This document shows, piece by piece, positions 26,074 through 35,972 of a stretch of DNA of 50,720 bases. Origin of the DNA: Verrucomicrobiales bacterium. GTDB lineage: Bacteria > Verrucomicrobiota > Verrucomicrobiia > Verrucomicrobiales > DEV007. A program made the position numbers and the translations under genes. The stretch is from the NCBI GenBank assembly GCA_029213195.1, contig JARGNI010000041.1:1-50720 (forward strand), read 5' to 3'. Position 1 is the first letter of the stretch, and each line of letters begins with the position of its first letter. Under the pieces are notes generated by a model, which was not told where the DNA came from, searched no databases, and saw nothing but the letters and a program-made list of their open reading frames with translations.

Positions 26074-29000
26074 TCAACCAACCGCCTGCAACTCCGCAAG
26101 GTAGAGTTCTCCGATCCGGGTCCGCAACTCCTCGGCACTGATCTCGCCAGCCTCGATTTTCGCGAGGATCGCTCTTTGAGCCTCGTAATCCTTGTTCCGC
26201 TGCCCGGCCTTGGACTGCAACATTCGCCATGCCTTGCGTCGTTCGATGCAGAAGAGAACAGTCTGGCGGGAAATGAGAAAACACTTCATCCGGTCTCCCA
26301 CTTCCGCCTCGATGAAGACACCGAAATCGGGGATGAAACTGCGGTGCGTTTCATCGAAGATCCGACGGTGGACCACATCATCCTGGGTGATGAGAGGGAG
26401 AATGTCGTCGAGAGGAATGAACTCAGAGGTCTGTTCTTCCGAGATCGGTTTCAGGTGCTTCCGAAACCGGGCTTCCGTCGTCGCCCAGTGAGCGACCGTG
26501 TAATTGTATTTGGTTTTGTCAGGACGTGTTGCCTGATACCAGTCCCGATCCAGATTTGGATTTCCCTTCAGAGCAAAACACTCCTGCGCCATTTCTCCGC
26601 CCTGGGGATCGAAGACGAACTCTGGCATTCCACGTGAATCCCGCGCCAACCTCGCCTGGTGAGCCGACATATCATCGGCAACGCCGTGCTCGGGCTGACA
26701 CGTGGTGTAGCTCTGAAAAAAGGCGGTTCCACGATACTCGAGCCCCTCGACGAGACTCTGGTAAAGCTTCGCCGAATTCGCCATCGAGACCTGGGCAATG
26801 TAGGGACTTCCGTGTCCTCCGGTCAGGATCTCGGCCACATTCTTCTTCTCGTTCAACTTACCCTGGGAGGCTTTGCCGAACTGGTTCATGTCGTAGCCTC
26901 CCATCATATTGGAACTGTCCGAGTTCTGCCCACCGGTATTCGAGTAGACCTGGGTATCGAGCATGATCCCTTTTACATTGGGGCGATTCTGGAGGATTAC
27001 CTTGCTCAGGTTCTGGAACCCGATATCTCCAAGCGCACCGTCTCCACCCACGAGCCAGACCTTGGGAAGCTCTCGAATTTCCTGATCCGTCATCTCCACT
27101 TCGGTGAGATGGGTGAGCGTCCAGTACCCCTGCTCATCGATCACACCGGACCCGGACCCGGCAGCGCTTCTCTCCCCCAGGAGCGCCTTGGCCAGTCGCT
27201 CCGGTGCGACACTACGTCGAGCATGTTGAAGCATGAGACTTTCCCCGAAAAGCCAGGAAATGGTCGGCCCATCCTGGAAGAGAGAATTCATCCAGGGATA
27301 GGGATGTGGATTCGCGGGCGGGGTGGAGCCATAGACCGTGTTGCAACCCGTGGAGGCCCCCATGAACATCGTGCTCATCCCGTTACCAAGACGACCATCG
27401 GTTGACTGGAGGTGCTTGTGATTGAAGGCATCAACCCTCAGGACAGAAACAATCGCAGCAATGAGGTCTTCATCGGAAATCGGTCCATTGCCGGAAATCC
27501 GCTTGCGGGTATCGGCCTCGTCCTCTCCCCCGAGACCCATCAGGATGTGGGCAACGGCCTGCCGGAACAGTTGATACTCCATCTCGTCCTGTAGCTTCAA
27601 CTCCGCCAACCGGGTTCTTCCATCGGCCTCGAGTCGGTCGGCAAACGCAAGAACGCGCTCTGCCTTTCGGTGATACATCGGACGCATATAGGCTTCCGTA
27701 ATCGATGTGATGGCGCGGAGAATCGATTTCTCCCCGCAACCGGCACAAGCTCCATCCCCGGACACCAGTGCCTCGTAGTTTCGGCGCACCATGAGATGAT
27801 TCCGCAAGGCCGCCGGACGAGAGTCCTCGGGAGCTTCGTTGTCATACAGGCCCAGGTATTTCTGGGGAGTATCGGGAAGAAGGCGTGAGAAAATCTGCGC
27901 GCTGGTGAGGCGATAATTCAGTTCCTCGGTATCGGGAACCATCACCAGTGCCCCATGATCTCCGCATTGCTCGACACACTCGCCACAGCCCTTGCAGAGA
28001 TCGCTGACAAAGATCGAGAAAACGCCCCCGTTGCCGGGCTTCTTTTTCTCCACCGACTTGAAGATAGCCGGAGTCTTCGTGTAGGCGACGGGGACGAGGT
28101 CGAGAATCCCGATCAGCTCTTCTTTCGCTTTTTCTGAAATTCCACCGTTGAGGGAGGAGACCTCCGCCTTGACGATCTCCTTGAAAGGTATCGCTTCCTT
28201 CGCCTCGATCGCAGCGCTCATCTTCTCCCGGGATCGATTCTCGATCGTGGGAATCTGCTCGATCAAAAGCCCCCGCTGCTCCTCATCGCTGACATAGTTT
28301 CGGACCGCCGTCGCCAGGACCGAATCGATTTCCTGTGCCGTGTTGGGCAGCGCAGTGTCAGGACATGCGGTGATACACTCCATGCACTGCGTGCAGTTCT
28401 CCGGAATGTAGAGAGGGGTCATTCGGCGTGCGACGTACTTCGAAGCCGTCGCTCCGGTCCCGGAAGCCATCACTCCGACCGAAGCGAGGGCACTGGAAGG
28501 CTGGTGATATCCCAACCCACATCGGAACTCGCTGTCGAACTTCGCAATCTTCTGCACCGGGTGCTTGAAATGCTGATCCTCGGGAATCTTCGGCGTATCG
28601 AGATTCTCATCCATCGGAACCCCGGCGGTCGGAAGAATCGTGCATTCTCCCTGGGGCATGAACGGATGGAGACGCATGTCGGAGCGATCCTCCTCGTCGA
28701 TTTCTCCATAGCGGATCTCCTCGACTCGATGGAAGCCAGCCTCCATCACATCCATATTCGACTCCACGACAGCTTCCCCGAATCGCCCGAACTTTCGTTC
28801 ATACTGGGCTCGGACGACCTCGTCGAACTTTCTCTCGTCGATGCCAAACACATCGAAGAACGGCGAAACCTTGAAGAAGGCTCCGAGAAAAGAGTTTCCC
28901 TGCATCCGAAGCTGAAGATCAGGACGGTCCGTGGCATCTCTCGCAATCTCAAACCCGGGCAGGATGAAGACACGGATCTGGTTCTCTTTCACAAACTCGC

Positions 29001-30762
29001 GATACTTCTTTGGAATTCGGGTCCACGCCGTTTCCGGTGTCTCCGCCGACTCCCAAACAAGTGCTCCCCCCGGTTTCAATCCCGCCAGCGGATTCGTGTG
29101 GGTAAAGGCCTTCGGATCACAGCAGAGCACGATGTCGACATGATTGAGCTCGCAATTGACCCGCACCGGCTTGGGGGCTGCGACGAGATAGTAGTTGGTC
29201 GGCGCGCCCTTTTTCTCCGATCCATACTTGGGATTCGCGTTGACGAAGAGCGAGGCCTCCCCCGTCTCCTGCTCGAGAAGGTGTCCAAACTCTCCCACGA
29301 TCTCACCGAGGTTCTTGCCTGTCGTGATCATTCCCCATCCCCCGATGGAGTGGAACCGAGCCGCAATCGCTCCCTCCGGAAGAAGCGAAGGAGTGTCACG
29401 AGAAATCACCGCATAAGGATGGTCGACCCCGAGGATGAAATAGTTCACTCCATCGGCAGCGGTCTTGCCATCCTTCCGGGCCGCCGTACCCGTCGCAAAC
29501 TCATAGGCGCCAAGGATGTGTTCGGGCCGAAAATCCCGTGATCCAATCCCGTAGGATCCATTGAAGAGCCGAGGCATCTCGTCCGGGGAAATCGCCCCGA
29601 CCATTCCAACACCTTCCCGGTGGGCTTCAGCGGCCTTGGTCAAAGCGACGCGAATGTCCCGTCCGAGAGGATTATCGCCCGCCATCCCTTCATCGGTCCG
29701 CTCGAGGATGATGACATTCTTCTTCCCCCGCAGAGCTTCGACGATCGCTGTTTCCGGAAAAGGACGAATCACGTTGACGTGAATCGAGCCCGCCCGGGCA
29801 CCCCGCTGTTCCCGCAAATAATCGCAGGCCTCCTCGATATTCTCCGCTGAACATCCTAACGAAACAAAAACGGTATCCGCATCCTCACAATCATACTGAT
29901 CGATGAGCCCGTAGGAGCGTCCCGTCAGTTCTGCAAACTCCGCATAGGTCTCTTCGAGAAACTGCAGGATGGGTTCGTTCCAGTTATTTCGCCGTGCCAC
30001 CACTCCATTCATGTGATGCTCCTGGTTTTGCACTGGACCGATCAGGAGCGGATTCTTCAGATCCATCATCGCAGGAACGCGGCGTCTCACCGGACCAAAC
30101 AGCTCCTTCTGCGCCTCCGTCGGACACTCGATCTCTTCGCGAGGGTCTCCGAGAAACTCCCGGAGAAACTCGGACTCGGGCATCGCCCAGGCTCGCTCCG
30201 AGTGCGTCGTCAACATACCGTCCTGCACATTCATTCCCGGGTTGAGCGCCAGCTCGTTGACCTTCCGGAGAATGATCGCCTGGTCAGCAGCCTGCTGGGC
30301 ATCCTTGGCGAAGAGAATCGTCCATCCCGTGTCGAGCGCGGCGTAGATATCGTCGTGACCGCAGTGCACGTTGAGAGCGTGCTTGGTGAGAGCCCGTGCC
30401 CCGACCTCGAGAACCATGGTCGAACACTTTCCGGGAGCATGATAGTACTGCTCCATCGCATAGGCCAACCCCTGGCCCGAAGTAAAATTCACGACCCGTC
30501 GTCCTGTCACGGCAAGTGCCGTTGCCCCCCCCTGCGCGGCATGCTCCCCTTCCGTTTCGATCGCGATCTTCTGGTTTCCCCACACATCCAGCTCCCCCTG
30601 GGCAAAAGACTGCTGATACAACTCGCCGCCTTCCGTCGATGGGGTGATCGGGTAAAAGACTCCGCCCTCAGTGATGCGAGACTCGACATGCTTGGCGACA
30701 AGAGTGTTCCCGTTGCAGGTCACTCGGACTCCGGGATATTTGGGACTGGATGGCTTCATCAT
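26074..30762 (-). CDS. nifJ: Pyruvate:ferredoxin (flavodoxin) oxidoreductase, extended form
   Basis: Single-chain PFOR of 1562 aa, catalysing pyruvate + CoA to acetyl-CoA + CO2 with reduction of ferredoxin or flavodoxin in the cytoplasm. Domain I begins FYPITPSTEGGELY and has the substrate arginine context GARALTKHALNVHCGHDDIY. Two 4Fe-4S motifs are at C790/793/796/800 and C923/926/929/933. The TPP domain has CAGCGE (C1006, C1009), ASTGCNTVYGSTPP, GGDGALGDIGF (D1241) and DTQVYSNTGGQ. Usual length is about 1170-1230 aa. The excess lies mainly in a roughly 120-residue gap between the Fe-S motifs, a roughly 100-residue insertion after CAGCGE, and a C-terminal tail. All catalytic landmarks are intact, so it should be active; other 2-oxoacid substrates are possible. 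Confidence 0.93.
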   Translation of the reverse strand: MMKPSSPKYPGVRVTCNGNTLVAKHVESRITEGGVFYPITPSTEGGELYQQSFAQGELDVWGNQKIAIETEGEHAAQGGATALAVTGRRVVNFTSGQGLAYAMEQYYHAPGKCSTMVLEVGARALTKHALNVHCGHDDIYAALDTGWTILFAKDAQQAADQAIILRKVNELALNPGMNVQDGMLTTHSERAWAMPESEFLREFLGDPREEIECPTEAQKELFGPVRRRVPAMMDLKNPLLIGPVQNQEHHMNGVVARRNNWNEPILQFLEETYAEFAELTGRSYGLIDQYDCEDADTVFVSLGCSAENIEEACDYLREQRGARAGSIHVNVIRPFPETAIVEALRGKKNVIILERTDEGMAGDNPLGRDIRVALTKAAEAHREGVGMVGAISPDEMPRLFNGSYGIGSRDFRPEHILGAYEFATGTAARKDGKTAADGVNYFILGVDHPYAVISRDTPSLLPEGAIAARFHSIGGWGMITTGKNLGEIVGEFGHLLEQETGEASLFVNANPKYGSEKKGAPTNYYLVAAPKPVRVNCELNHVDIVLCCDPKAFTHTNPLAGLKPGGALVWESAETPETAWTRIPKKYREFVKENQIRVFILPGFEIARDATDRPDLQLRMQGNSFLGAFFKVSPFFDVFGIDERKFDEVVRAQYERKFGRFGEAVVESNMDVMEAGFHRVEEIRYGEIDEEDRSDMRLHPFMPQGECTILPTAGVPMDENLDTPKIPEDQHFKHPVQKIAKFDSEFRCGLGYHQPSSALASVGVMASGTGATASKYVARRMTPLYIPENCTQCMECITACPDTALPNTAQEIDSVLATAVRNYVSDEEQRGLLIEQIPTIENRSREKMSAAIEAKEAIPFKEIVKAEVSSLNGGISEKAKEELIGILDLVPVAYTKTPAIFKSVEKKKPGNGGVFSIFVSDLCKGCGECVEQCGDHGALVMVPDTEELNYRLTSAQIFSRLLPDTPQKYLGLYDNEAPEDSRPAALRNHLMVRRNYEALVSGDGACAGCGEKSILRAITSITEAYMRPMYHRKAERVLAFADRLEADGRTRLAELKLQDEMEYQLFRQAVAHILMGLGGEDEADTRKRISGNGPISDEDLIAAIVSVLRVDAFNHKHLQSTDGRLGNGMSTMFMGASTGCNTVYGSTPPANPHPYPWMNSLFQDGPTISWLFGESLMLQHARRSVAPERLAKALLGERSAAGSGSGVIDEQGYWTLTHLTEVEMTDQEIRELPKVWLVGGDGALGDIGFQNLSKVILQNRPNVKGIMLDTQVYSNTGGQNSDSSNMMGGYDMNQFGKASQGKLNEKKNVAEILTGGHGSPYIAQVSMANSAKLYQSLVEGLEYRGTAFFQSYTTCQPEHGVADDMSAHQARLARDSRGMPEFVFDPQGGEMAQECFALKGNPNLDRDWYQATRPDKTKYNYTVAHWATTEARFRKHLKPISEEQTSEFIPLDDILPLITQDDVVHRRIFDETHRSFIPDFGVFIEAEVGDRMKCFLISRQTVLFCIERRKAWRMLQSKAGQRNKDYEAQRAILAKIEAGEISAEELRTRIGELYLAELQAVG

Positions 30763-30914
30763 TTCGGATCAGTTCAACAAGGAGAAATCACGGGGAGTGA
30801 ACTCATTGTTTCCCTTTTCCCTCGACCATGGCAATCCACAGATCGATTCTCATGCGAGAACGGATCAATTGGCGCGGGACAATCGCCATTTTTCGCGAAG
30901 GCGCCGAGTTCCGC

Positions 30915-32027
30915 TCATTCGCGCGCCTTTCCAGCCGCTTTCAGCTTGGCGATGAGAAACGCTTCGAGAGAACCGTAGGAGTCTTCCACTTCGGTTTCGA
31001 GTGAAGGTGCCGTGACAACACACTCAAGTCCCTTCTTCTTCATCGCTTCCTGAAGCTTCAATCCCATCACGACATGATGCACCCAGACCGACGACTCGGT
31101 CGTCTTGTCCACCGGGACGTTGGGCCGACTGTAGAGCATGTAGACGGCTGCAGTGTCGTCATCGCAGAGATGCTCGATCGGCGAGGCATCCTTCATTTGC
31201 TCCCGAAGCGCCTCGTCATGGAGGTCATCTTCGGGATCGATTCCATAGAACGCCGGGAGCGCAGGCCCCATCTGGAGATCGGGAACATTGAACCATTCCC
31301 GGAAAGTATGAATGTCGTAACTCGACTGACCGTTCATCGAACCTGCGGCGAGGATCCGGGTCGACTGCCGGGCGATCGGGTCTTCGCTGTCCGGATCGGC
31401 GAGGTCATCGTGAAAGGCGAGCCACAAACTGATCCCTGCCCCTGCCGAGCCGCCATAGCATACAATGCGCTCCGGATCGATGTTCCACTCGGCAGCCCGA
31501 TGTCGGATCGTCTGCAAACCACGCGCGGCGTCGTGCATCATCATCGGATAGGTCCCCTCGTCGGAGAGGCGATAGTTCATCGAGGCAAACGCAATCCCCT
31601 CGGCATGATATTTCTCCGGTGTTCCCGGACGAACCAGTGATTTGTCGCCGCTCCGAAATCCACCTCCATGGATAAAAAGCACCAGTGGGGTCGGCTCGCT
31701 TGCGTCTGGAACCGTCCAGAGATCGAATCGCTGTTTCTCGTGCTCACCGTAGGGAACATCGGCGTGGGCCGGAGGGGAAACCTTGGGACGACTGGTGGGT
31801 CGTTCCGGCCTCACTGGTGTGTCCGTCTCTCGACGCTTCGCGACAAACGCACGAAACTCTTCGCGACTGAGAACACCATCCTGATCAGCGTCCGCCTCCG
31901 GGAAACGTTTCAGCATCATTGCGGAACGCTCTTTCAACTTCTCGGCAAGATCGCTTCGGTCCGGAGCCTGAGCATGGAGGCAACTGCAGAGGAGCAAGAG
32001 CGAGAGCAGAAAGATCGAGATTTTCAT
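30915..32027 (-). CDS. EF-hand alpha/beta hydrolase (esterase/lipase-like)
   Basis: Exported protein of 370 aa from ATG 32027 (signal MKISIFLLSLLLLCSCLHA; a lipoprotein is possible through LCSC or CSC). An EF-hand loop, DADQDGVLSREE, is at residues 46-57. The hydrolase domain has the oxyanion motif H120-GGG and nucleophile elbow GGS194AGAG. The usual Asp (…D-P-x-V-P) is replaced by SRPNVPV, and no clear catalytic His follows near the C-terminus; a conserved-looking WVHHVVMGLKLQEAMKKKG segment stands there instead. It resembles BD-FAE-like carbohydrate or feruloyl esterases, but activity is uncertain. It is upstream of PFOR on the same strand, 152 bp apart. Confidence 0.8.
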   Translation of the reverse strand: MKISIFLLSLLLLCSCLHAQAPDRSDLAEKLKERSAMMLKRFPEADADQDGVLSREEFRAFVAKRRETDTPVRPERPTSRPKVSPPAHADVPYGEHEKQRFDLWTVPDASEPTPLVLFIHGGGFRSGDKSLVRPGTPEKYHAEGIAFASMNYRLSDEGTYPMMMHDAARGLQTIRHRAAEWNIDPERIVCYGGSAGAGISLWLAFHDDLADPDSEDPIARQSTRILAAGSMNGQSSYDIHTFREWFNVPDLQMGPALPAFYGIDPEDDLHDEALREQMKDASPIEHLCDDDTAAVYMLYSRPNVPVDKTTESSVWVHHVVMGLKLQEAMKKKGLECVVTAPSLETEVEDSYGSLEAFLIAKLKAAGKARE

Positions 32028-32143
32028 GAATGGAGAAACACCGGCGAGTGCGGTCTGGTTGCAATTTTCTTCAACTCCTCTTCCATCGCCAAAAGGAATC
32101 GAGTATTGAGGTTGTGACCCGTTCTGCGGGAACACTTCCGCCT

Positions 32144-34801
32144 CTATCGATTCGGATTCTCAAACCAGACTATGTTCCGGCTCGCGTGCCCCGCGATGAG
32201 AACGTCGAGGTCACCATCGCCATCCATGTCGACCGCCCGGGTGTCATAGGACCCTTGATCGATCCCGATGAGATACCTGGTGAAATTCGCCTTCCCATCG
32301 TTCTCATACCAGGCGGCGATTCCGTCCTGCTCCTTGCCGCAGGAAACCGCATCCACATCGCCGTCCCCATCCAGATCGGCGAGAGCGAGGGAATGCGGAA
32401 ACGCGAGCGTCGAGTCGATCTCGATCTGGTCGAATTCAGGCCCACGATACCACAACGCGCCATGCCCATGTCCCCGGGTGGCAAAGAGATCCATTACTCC
32501 GTTTCCATCAAGATCGGCCGGGAGAATGTTCGAGGCCCCGGGTTCCTTGTCCGAGAGCAGGCGCTTCGTCCAGGTCGAGGTGGGATCCTCTGGTTGCTCC
32601 CACCAGGCAAACCACTCTCCCCCATCGAACCCTTTTCCTCCCTTGGCACCGCAGGCGATATCGGGTCGACCGTCGCCATTCAAATCTCCAATCCCAGTGT
32701 AGTGAGAACCTCCAGGAGCATCGCGATCGGCGAAGATGTGACGAATCCAGGATTTCGCCGTGTGCGGGTCTTTGGGAACCGCGAGCCAGGCCAACGAATG
32801 AGGAAACGAAGTCGAGCGTTCGTCACGTCCAGAATTCGCAATGAGATCGAGCTTCCCATCCTGATCCACATCTCCCGTGATGAGACAATGTGTGCCGAGA
32901 ATTTCATCATCTACCGTTCGGTACGTCCACGGCTTCCCAGAGAAAGGATCGTCGGGACACTCGAGCCAGAACACGGTGTTGTTGGATCCGATGAAATCCT
33001 GGTCCCCGTCTCCATCCACGTCCATGAGACAACTGTGGATGCAACCCGCACGTGGCTTGTTGCGGGATTGCCCCGAGAGAAAGCGGTGAACGATGACAGG
33101 TTCCCAATCTGGCCCTCGATACAGCGTCACACTGCCCGAGTGGGACGAGATCACATCGATCGCTCCATCGGCATCCCAGTCGTTCGCGACGGCGGAATTG
33201 ATTCCCCCTTGAACCGGCTCCTGGATGGTGTGTTTCTTCCAGGCAACCTCTGCATTCGCAACCGGTTGAGTGGCCGGGAGGTTACCGGCAAACCCAGCCC
33301 CGGTCCGTTCGAGTTCGGCGACGGTTTCTTCACGCATCCGCAAGAGGCGCTCCCGATACTCAGGGAGGTGAGCCAGATTCGTCAGTTCCCCCGGGTCTTC
33401 CCCGAGATGATAGAGTTCCTCGGTCTCTCCTTCGATGAGGGTGCGAATGTACTTGTAGGAGCCATCTGCCAGCATCACATACCACGGCACCCCCGGGCCG
33501 TGGAGAAGCGCCGGATCATCTGCGTCGGGAACGATATTGGTTTCCGAACCATAAAGCTTGGCGGTGTGCACCAGCATGGCGGGTTTTGTCTCTTTCGCCC
33601 CTCTTTCGGAAAACCACGGACTGAGATCATGACCGTGCATCTCCCAGGGCAATTCGAGCCCGGCCTGGGCAAAGAATGTCGGGGGAAGATCGACTCCGCT
33701 GACCGGTTGCTCGACGACACGTCCCGGAGCCTGGTTTCGTTCGGCTGGGGGACGAATGATCAGGGGAGCTGCCACCGTGGCATGATAGGGTGCAACCTTG
33801 GATTTGAACCCATGCTGCCCCCAGGCGAATCCCTGGTCGGAAGTGAAAACGACGAGCGTGTTTTCGTCCTGCCCCGATTCCTTGAGCGCCTCGAGGACTT
33901 TTCCCACCCCTTCGTCGATGGCGAGCACGCCCTGGTGATACTGCCGCACCCAGTCTTTCAGGGTTCTACCCGGCATGTCCTTCATTCCCACCGGGCTCGT
34001 CTTCCGCACCTGACGCTCCACCGGCTCTCCATTTGGCCCTGGTTCCCAGAACTCCATATCCTGGATGTATTTCGGCTTCCCGGGACGGGGAGGAAACACA
34101 TCAGCAGGAGCGGGAACTTCTGCGTCTTCATAGTCGTCGAGATGTCGATCCGCCGGGGTAAAGGGACCATGAACCGCTCCATAGCAAAGCCAGAGATACC
34201 ACGGTTTCTCCTCGGCTCGCCCTTCTCCCCGAATGTAATCCACTGCCCACTCGGTGTAGTTGTCGGTCGAGTATCCCTTCGTCATCACCGGTTCTCCCCC
34301 ATTCGTCTCGATGAGCTGGTCGTAATAGTAGAAGGGAGCGTTCTCGACGAACTTGGGTCGGTTCCAGATCTTCTGGAAATCCCAGTCCCGTCCGAATCCC
34401 CCATCGACCCCGGTGTGCCACTTCCCAATGTGGGCGGTCGTGTAGCCCTGTTCTCGGAACACCGAAGGCCAGAAAGGGCATTGACCCGGATCGTAGACAC
34501 TTCCGGGATAAGTCCCCTCCATGCGCATCGACTCGATTCCATGCTGGTGATGTCCGGTCAACATCGTCGCTCGCGAAGGCATGCACCAGGAGCCGATATA
34601 GGCATGAGAAAACCGGACTCCACTCTCAGCGAGGGCATCAATGTTAGGCGTATCCACCCAGGGATAAGCATCGGGATAACAGCTCACCGTGCGGGTCGAC
34701 TGGTCGTCCGTGTAGATGAAGAGAATATTGGGCCGGTCCGGCTCCGCCTGAAGCGACAGCGTCCCAGCGAGCAGTAGCGAGAAAAGAGAGATTCGGATCA
34801 T
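32144..34801 (-). CDS. Sulfatase fused to C-terminal VCBS/FG-GAP repeats
   Basis: Exported protein of 885 aa. ATG 34801 gives the signal MIRISLFSLLLAGTLSLQA before DRPNILFIYTDDQ, the metal-binding start. The formylglycine motif is C73-MPSRATMLTG. TLVVFTSDQGFAWGQHGFKS holds the second metal site (Asp, His). The sulfatase domain ends near residue 500 (LYHLGEDPGELTNLA). Seven repeats with DxDxDGxxD calcium loops follow to the C-terminus, for example DVDGDGDQDF, DVDQDGKLDL, DLNGDGRPDI, DLDGNGVMDL, DLDGDGDVDA and DMDGDGDLDV, which should fold as an integrin-like beta-propeller. The propeller may bind polysaccharide or cell surface. Substrate unknown. Confidence 0.92.
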   Translation of the reverse strand: MIRISLFSLLLAGTLSLQAEPDRPNILFIYTDDQSTRTVSCYPDAYPWVDTPNIDALAESGVRFSHAYIGSWCMPSRATMLTGHHQHGIESMRMEGTYPGSVYDPGQCPFWPSVFREQGYTTAHIGKWHTGVDGGFGRDWDFQKIWNRPKFVENAPFYYYDQLIETNGGEPVMTKGYSTDNYTEWAVDYIRGEGRAEEKPWYLWLCYGAVHGPFTPADRHLDDYEDAEVPAPADVFPPRPGKPKYIQDMEFWEPGPNGEPVERQVRKTSPVGMKDMPGRTLKDWVRQYHQGVLAIDEGVGKVLEALKESGQDENTLVVFTSDQGFAWGQHGFKSKVAPYHATVAAPLIIRPPAERNQAPGRVVEQPVSGVDLPPTFFAQAGLELPWEMHGHDLSPWFSERGAKETKPAMLVHTAKLYGSETNIVPDADDPALLHGPGVPWYVMLADGSYKYIRTLIEGETEELYHLGEDPGELTNLAHLPEYRERLLRMREETVAELERTGAGFAGNLPATQPVANAEVAWKKHTIQEPVQGGINSAVANDWDADGAIDVISSHSGSVTLYRGPDWEPVIVHRFLSGQSRNKPRAGCIHSCLMDVDGDGDQDFIGSNNTVFWLECPDDPFSGKPWTYRTVDDEILGTHCLITGDVDQDGKLDLIANSGRDERSTSFPHSLAWLAVPKDPHTAKSWIRHIFADRDAPGGSHYTGIGDLNGDGRPDIACGAKGGKGFDGGEWFAWWEQPEDPTSTWTKRLLSDKEPGASNILPADLDGNGVMDLFATRGHGHGALWYRGPEFDQIEIDSTLAFPHSLALADLDGDGDVDAVSCGKEQDGIAAWYENDGKANFTRYLIGIDQGSYDTRAVDMDGDGDLDVLIAGHASRNIVWFENPNR

Positions 34802-34983
34802 GAAAAGCAAGAGTGATTGAGAAAGGGCGCAGATTTCGACCTCGGTCCCGGTATACTCGCCCGCCCCTTCCATGGCCAGCTTTTGATGCCCGAAATCGTG
34901 TCGAGATTTCACCCCCAAAACGCAGCAAGGGCCGTCCGCATCGCGCCCAGACCTCTGTGGGGCTTCCCTGTGCGCTTACCGAG

Positions 34984-35019
34984 AACCCAACAGGGTTGAG
35001 TGGTCGGGCAAACAGGGTT
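34984..35019. promoter_or_regulatory. Repeated AACAGGGTT motif upstream of 35031 gene
   Basis: AACAGGGTT occurs at 34989-34997 and 35011-35019, 22 bp apart (two helical turns), just before the start codon; the first copy is also part of an inverted repeat AACCC-AACA-GGGTT. It lies in the divergent region between the sulfatase-VCBS and beta-propeller genes and could be an operator. Confidence 0.2.
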
Positions 35020-35030
35020 AGGTCACGGAT

Positions 35031-35972
35031 ATGAAACGTCCTCCGATCTCATTGATCGCTCGTCTTTCCTTCCTGCTCCTCGTCCAATGGGCGGACGCAG
35101 GAGATTTTCAGCCTGCCGTGACCCTGGGCATCGTGGAAAATCCTGAGCTGATCGAACTGTCCGGGGTTGTCGAAGGAGGCGTGAATCGCGATGTCCTCTG
35201 GGTGCACAACGACCGGCACAATCTGCCGAGGCTCTATGCTCTCAATCTCAAGGGAGAAACGATCGCGACAGGTCTGCTCGATGCCTTCAATGAGGAAGGG
35301 ACCATGGAAGGAGACTGGGAAGATCTCGCCAAATTGCCAGGGAAGAGAAAGGGAAGCTACGATCTCTACCTCGCCGACTTTGGGAACAACCCGATGAAAA
35401 AGCGAGAGCATCGCCTTCTCGTTGTCGAAGAACCTCAGTTGGATTCGCAGAAGTCCTCGCAGCAGGTGGAAGTCGACTACCGCGAGATCCGGTTTGAATA
35501 TCCCGGGGACTTCATCTGCAACTCCGAATGCCTGCTCGCCCACCCGATTTCCGGCGAATTATGGATTGTCTCGAAAGCGGTCAAAGAAGGGAAGAAGTCT
35601 CGCCCCGGCAGTGCCGTCTGGTCTCTGTCCAACCTCGAGGCAGGCGAATCCGTTCACACCGCGACCCTCGTCATGGAATCCATCCCAGCCGTGGAGGGTG
35701 TGGTTACCGGCGGAGACATCTCTCCGGATGGGCGACGGGTGATCATTCGGACGACTGCTTCGACCGCCTACCTCTGGGAACTCAGAGAAGGCAAGACGCT
35801 CAAGGAAACTTTCCTGAGCGCCCCCACCGAAGTCGAACTGGCCGATGAGAAAGGCGGCGAGGCCATCTGTTTTTCAAAGGATGGATCAAAGCTCTATACC
35901 GTCTACGATGGCAAAAAGCCCAACCGTCCCCTGCACGTCTACGAAAAGAATCAGTTAGGGCCGGGCGAGTAA
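35031..35972 (+). CDS. Exported beta-propeller-like protein of unknown function
   Basis: Protein of 313 aa with signal peptide (LIARLSFLLLVQWADAG). The sequence has blade-like segments: ELIELSGVVEGGVNRDVLWV, LYALNLKGETIATGLL, GDWEDLAKLPGKRKGSYDLY, LADFGNNPMKKREHRLLVVE, GGDISPDGRRVIIRTTASTA and CFSKDGSKLYTVYDG. This matches the style of SdiA-regulated or phytase-like propellers in which secreted proteins compare 'ELSGV' and 'DIGDN'-type blades. No catalytic assignment can be made. Its stop lies 18 nt inside the convergent serine hydrolase gene. Confidence 0.7.
   Translation: MKRPPISLIARLSFLLLVQWADAGDFQPAVTLGIVENPELIELSGVVEGGVNRDVLWVHNDRHNLPRLYALNLKGETIATGLLDAFNEEGTMEGDWEDLAKLPGKRKGSYDLYLADFGNNPMKKREHRLLVVEEPQLDSQKSSQQVEVDYREIRFEYPGDFICNSECLLAHPISGELWIVSKAVKEGKKSRPGSAVWSLSNLEAGESVHTATLVMESIPAVEGVVTGGDISPDGRRVIIRTTASTAYLWELREGKTLKETFLSAPTEVELADEKGGEAICFSKDGSKLYTVYDGKKPNRPLHVYEKNQLGPGE

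Noticed and set aside
32030-34777. A 915-codon plus-strand ORF opposite the sulfatase-VCBS gene
   Set aside because: It is antisense to a gene with clear family motifs, has no signal or domain, and reads as Arg/Pro/Gly/His-rich shadow sequence caused by GC-rich codon bias.
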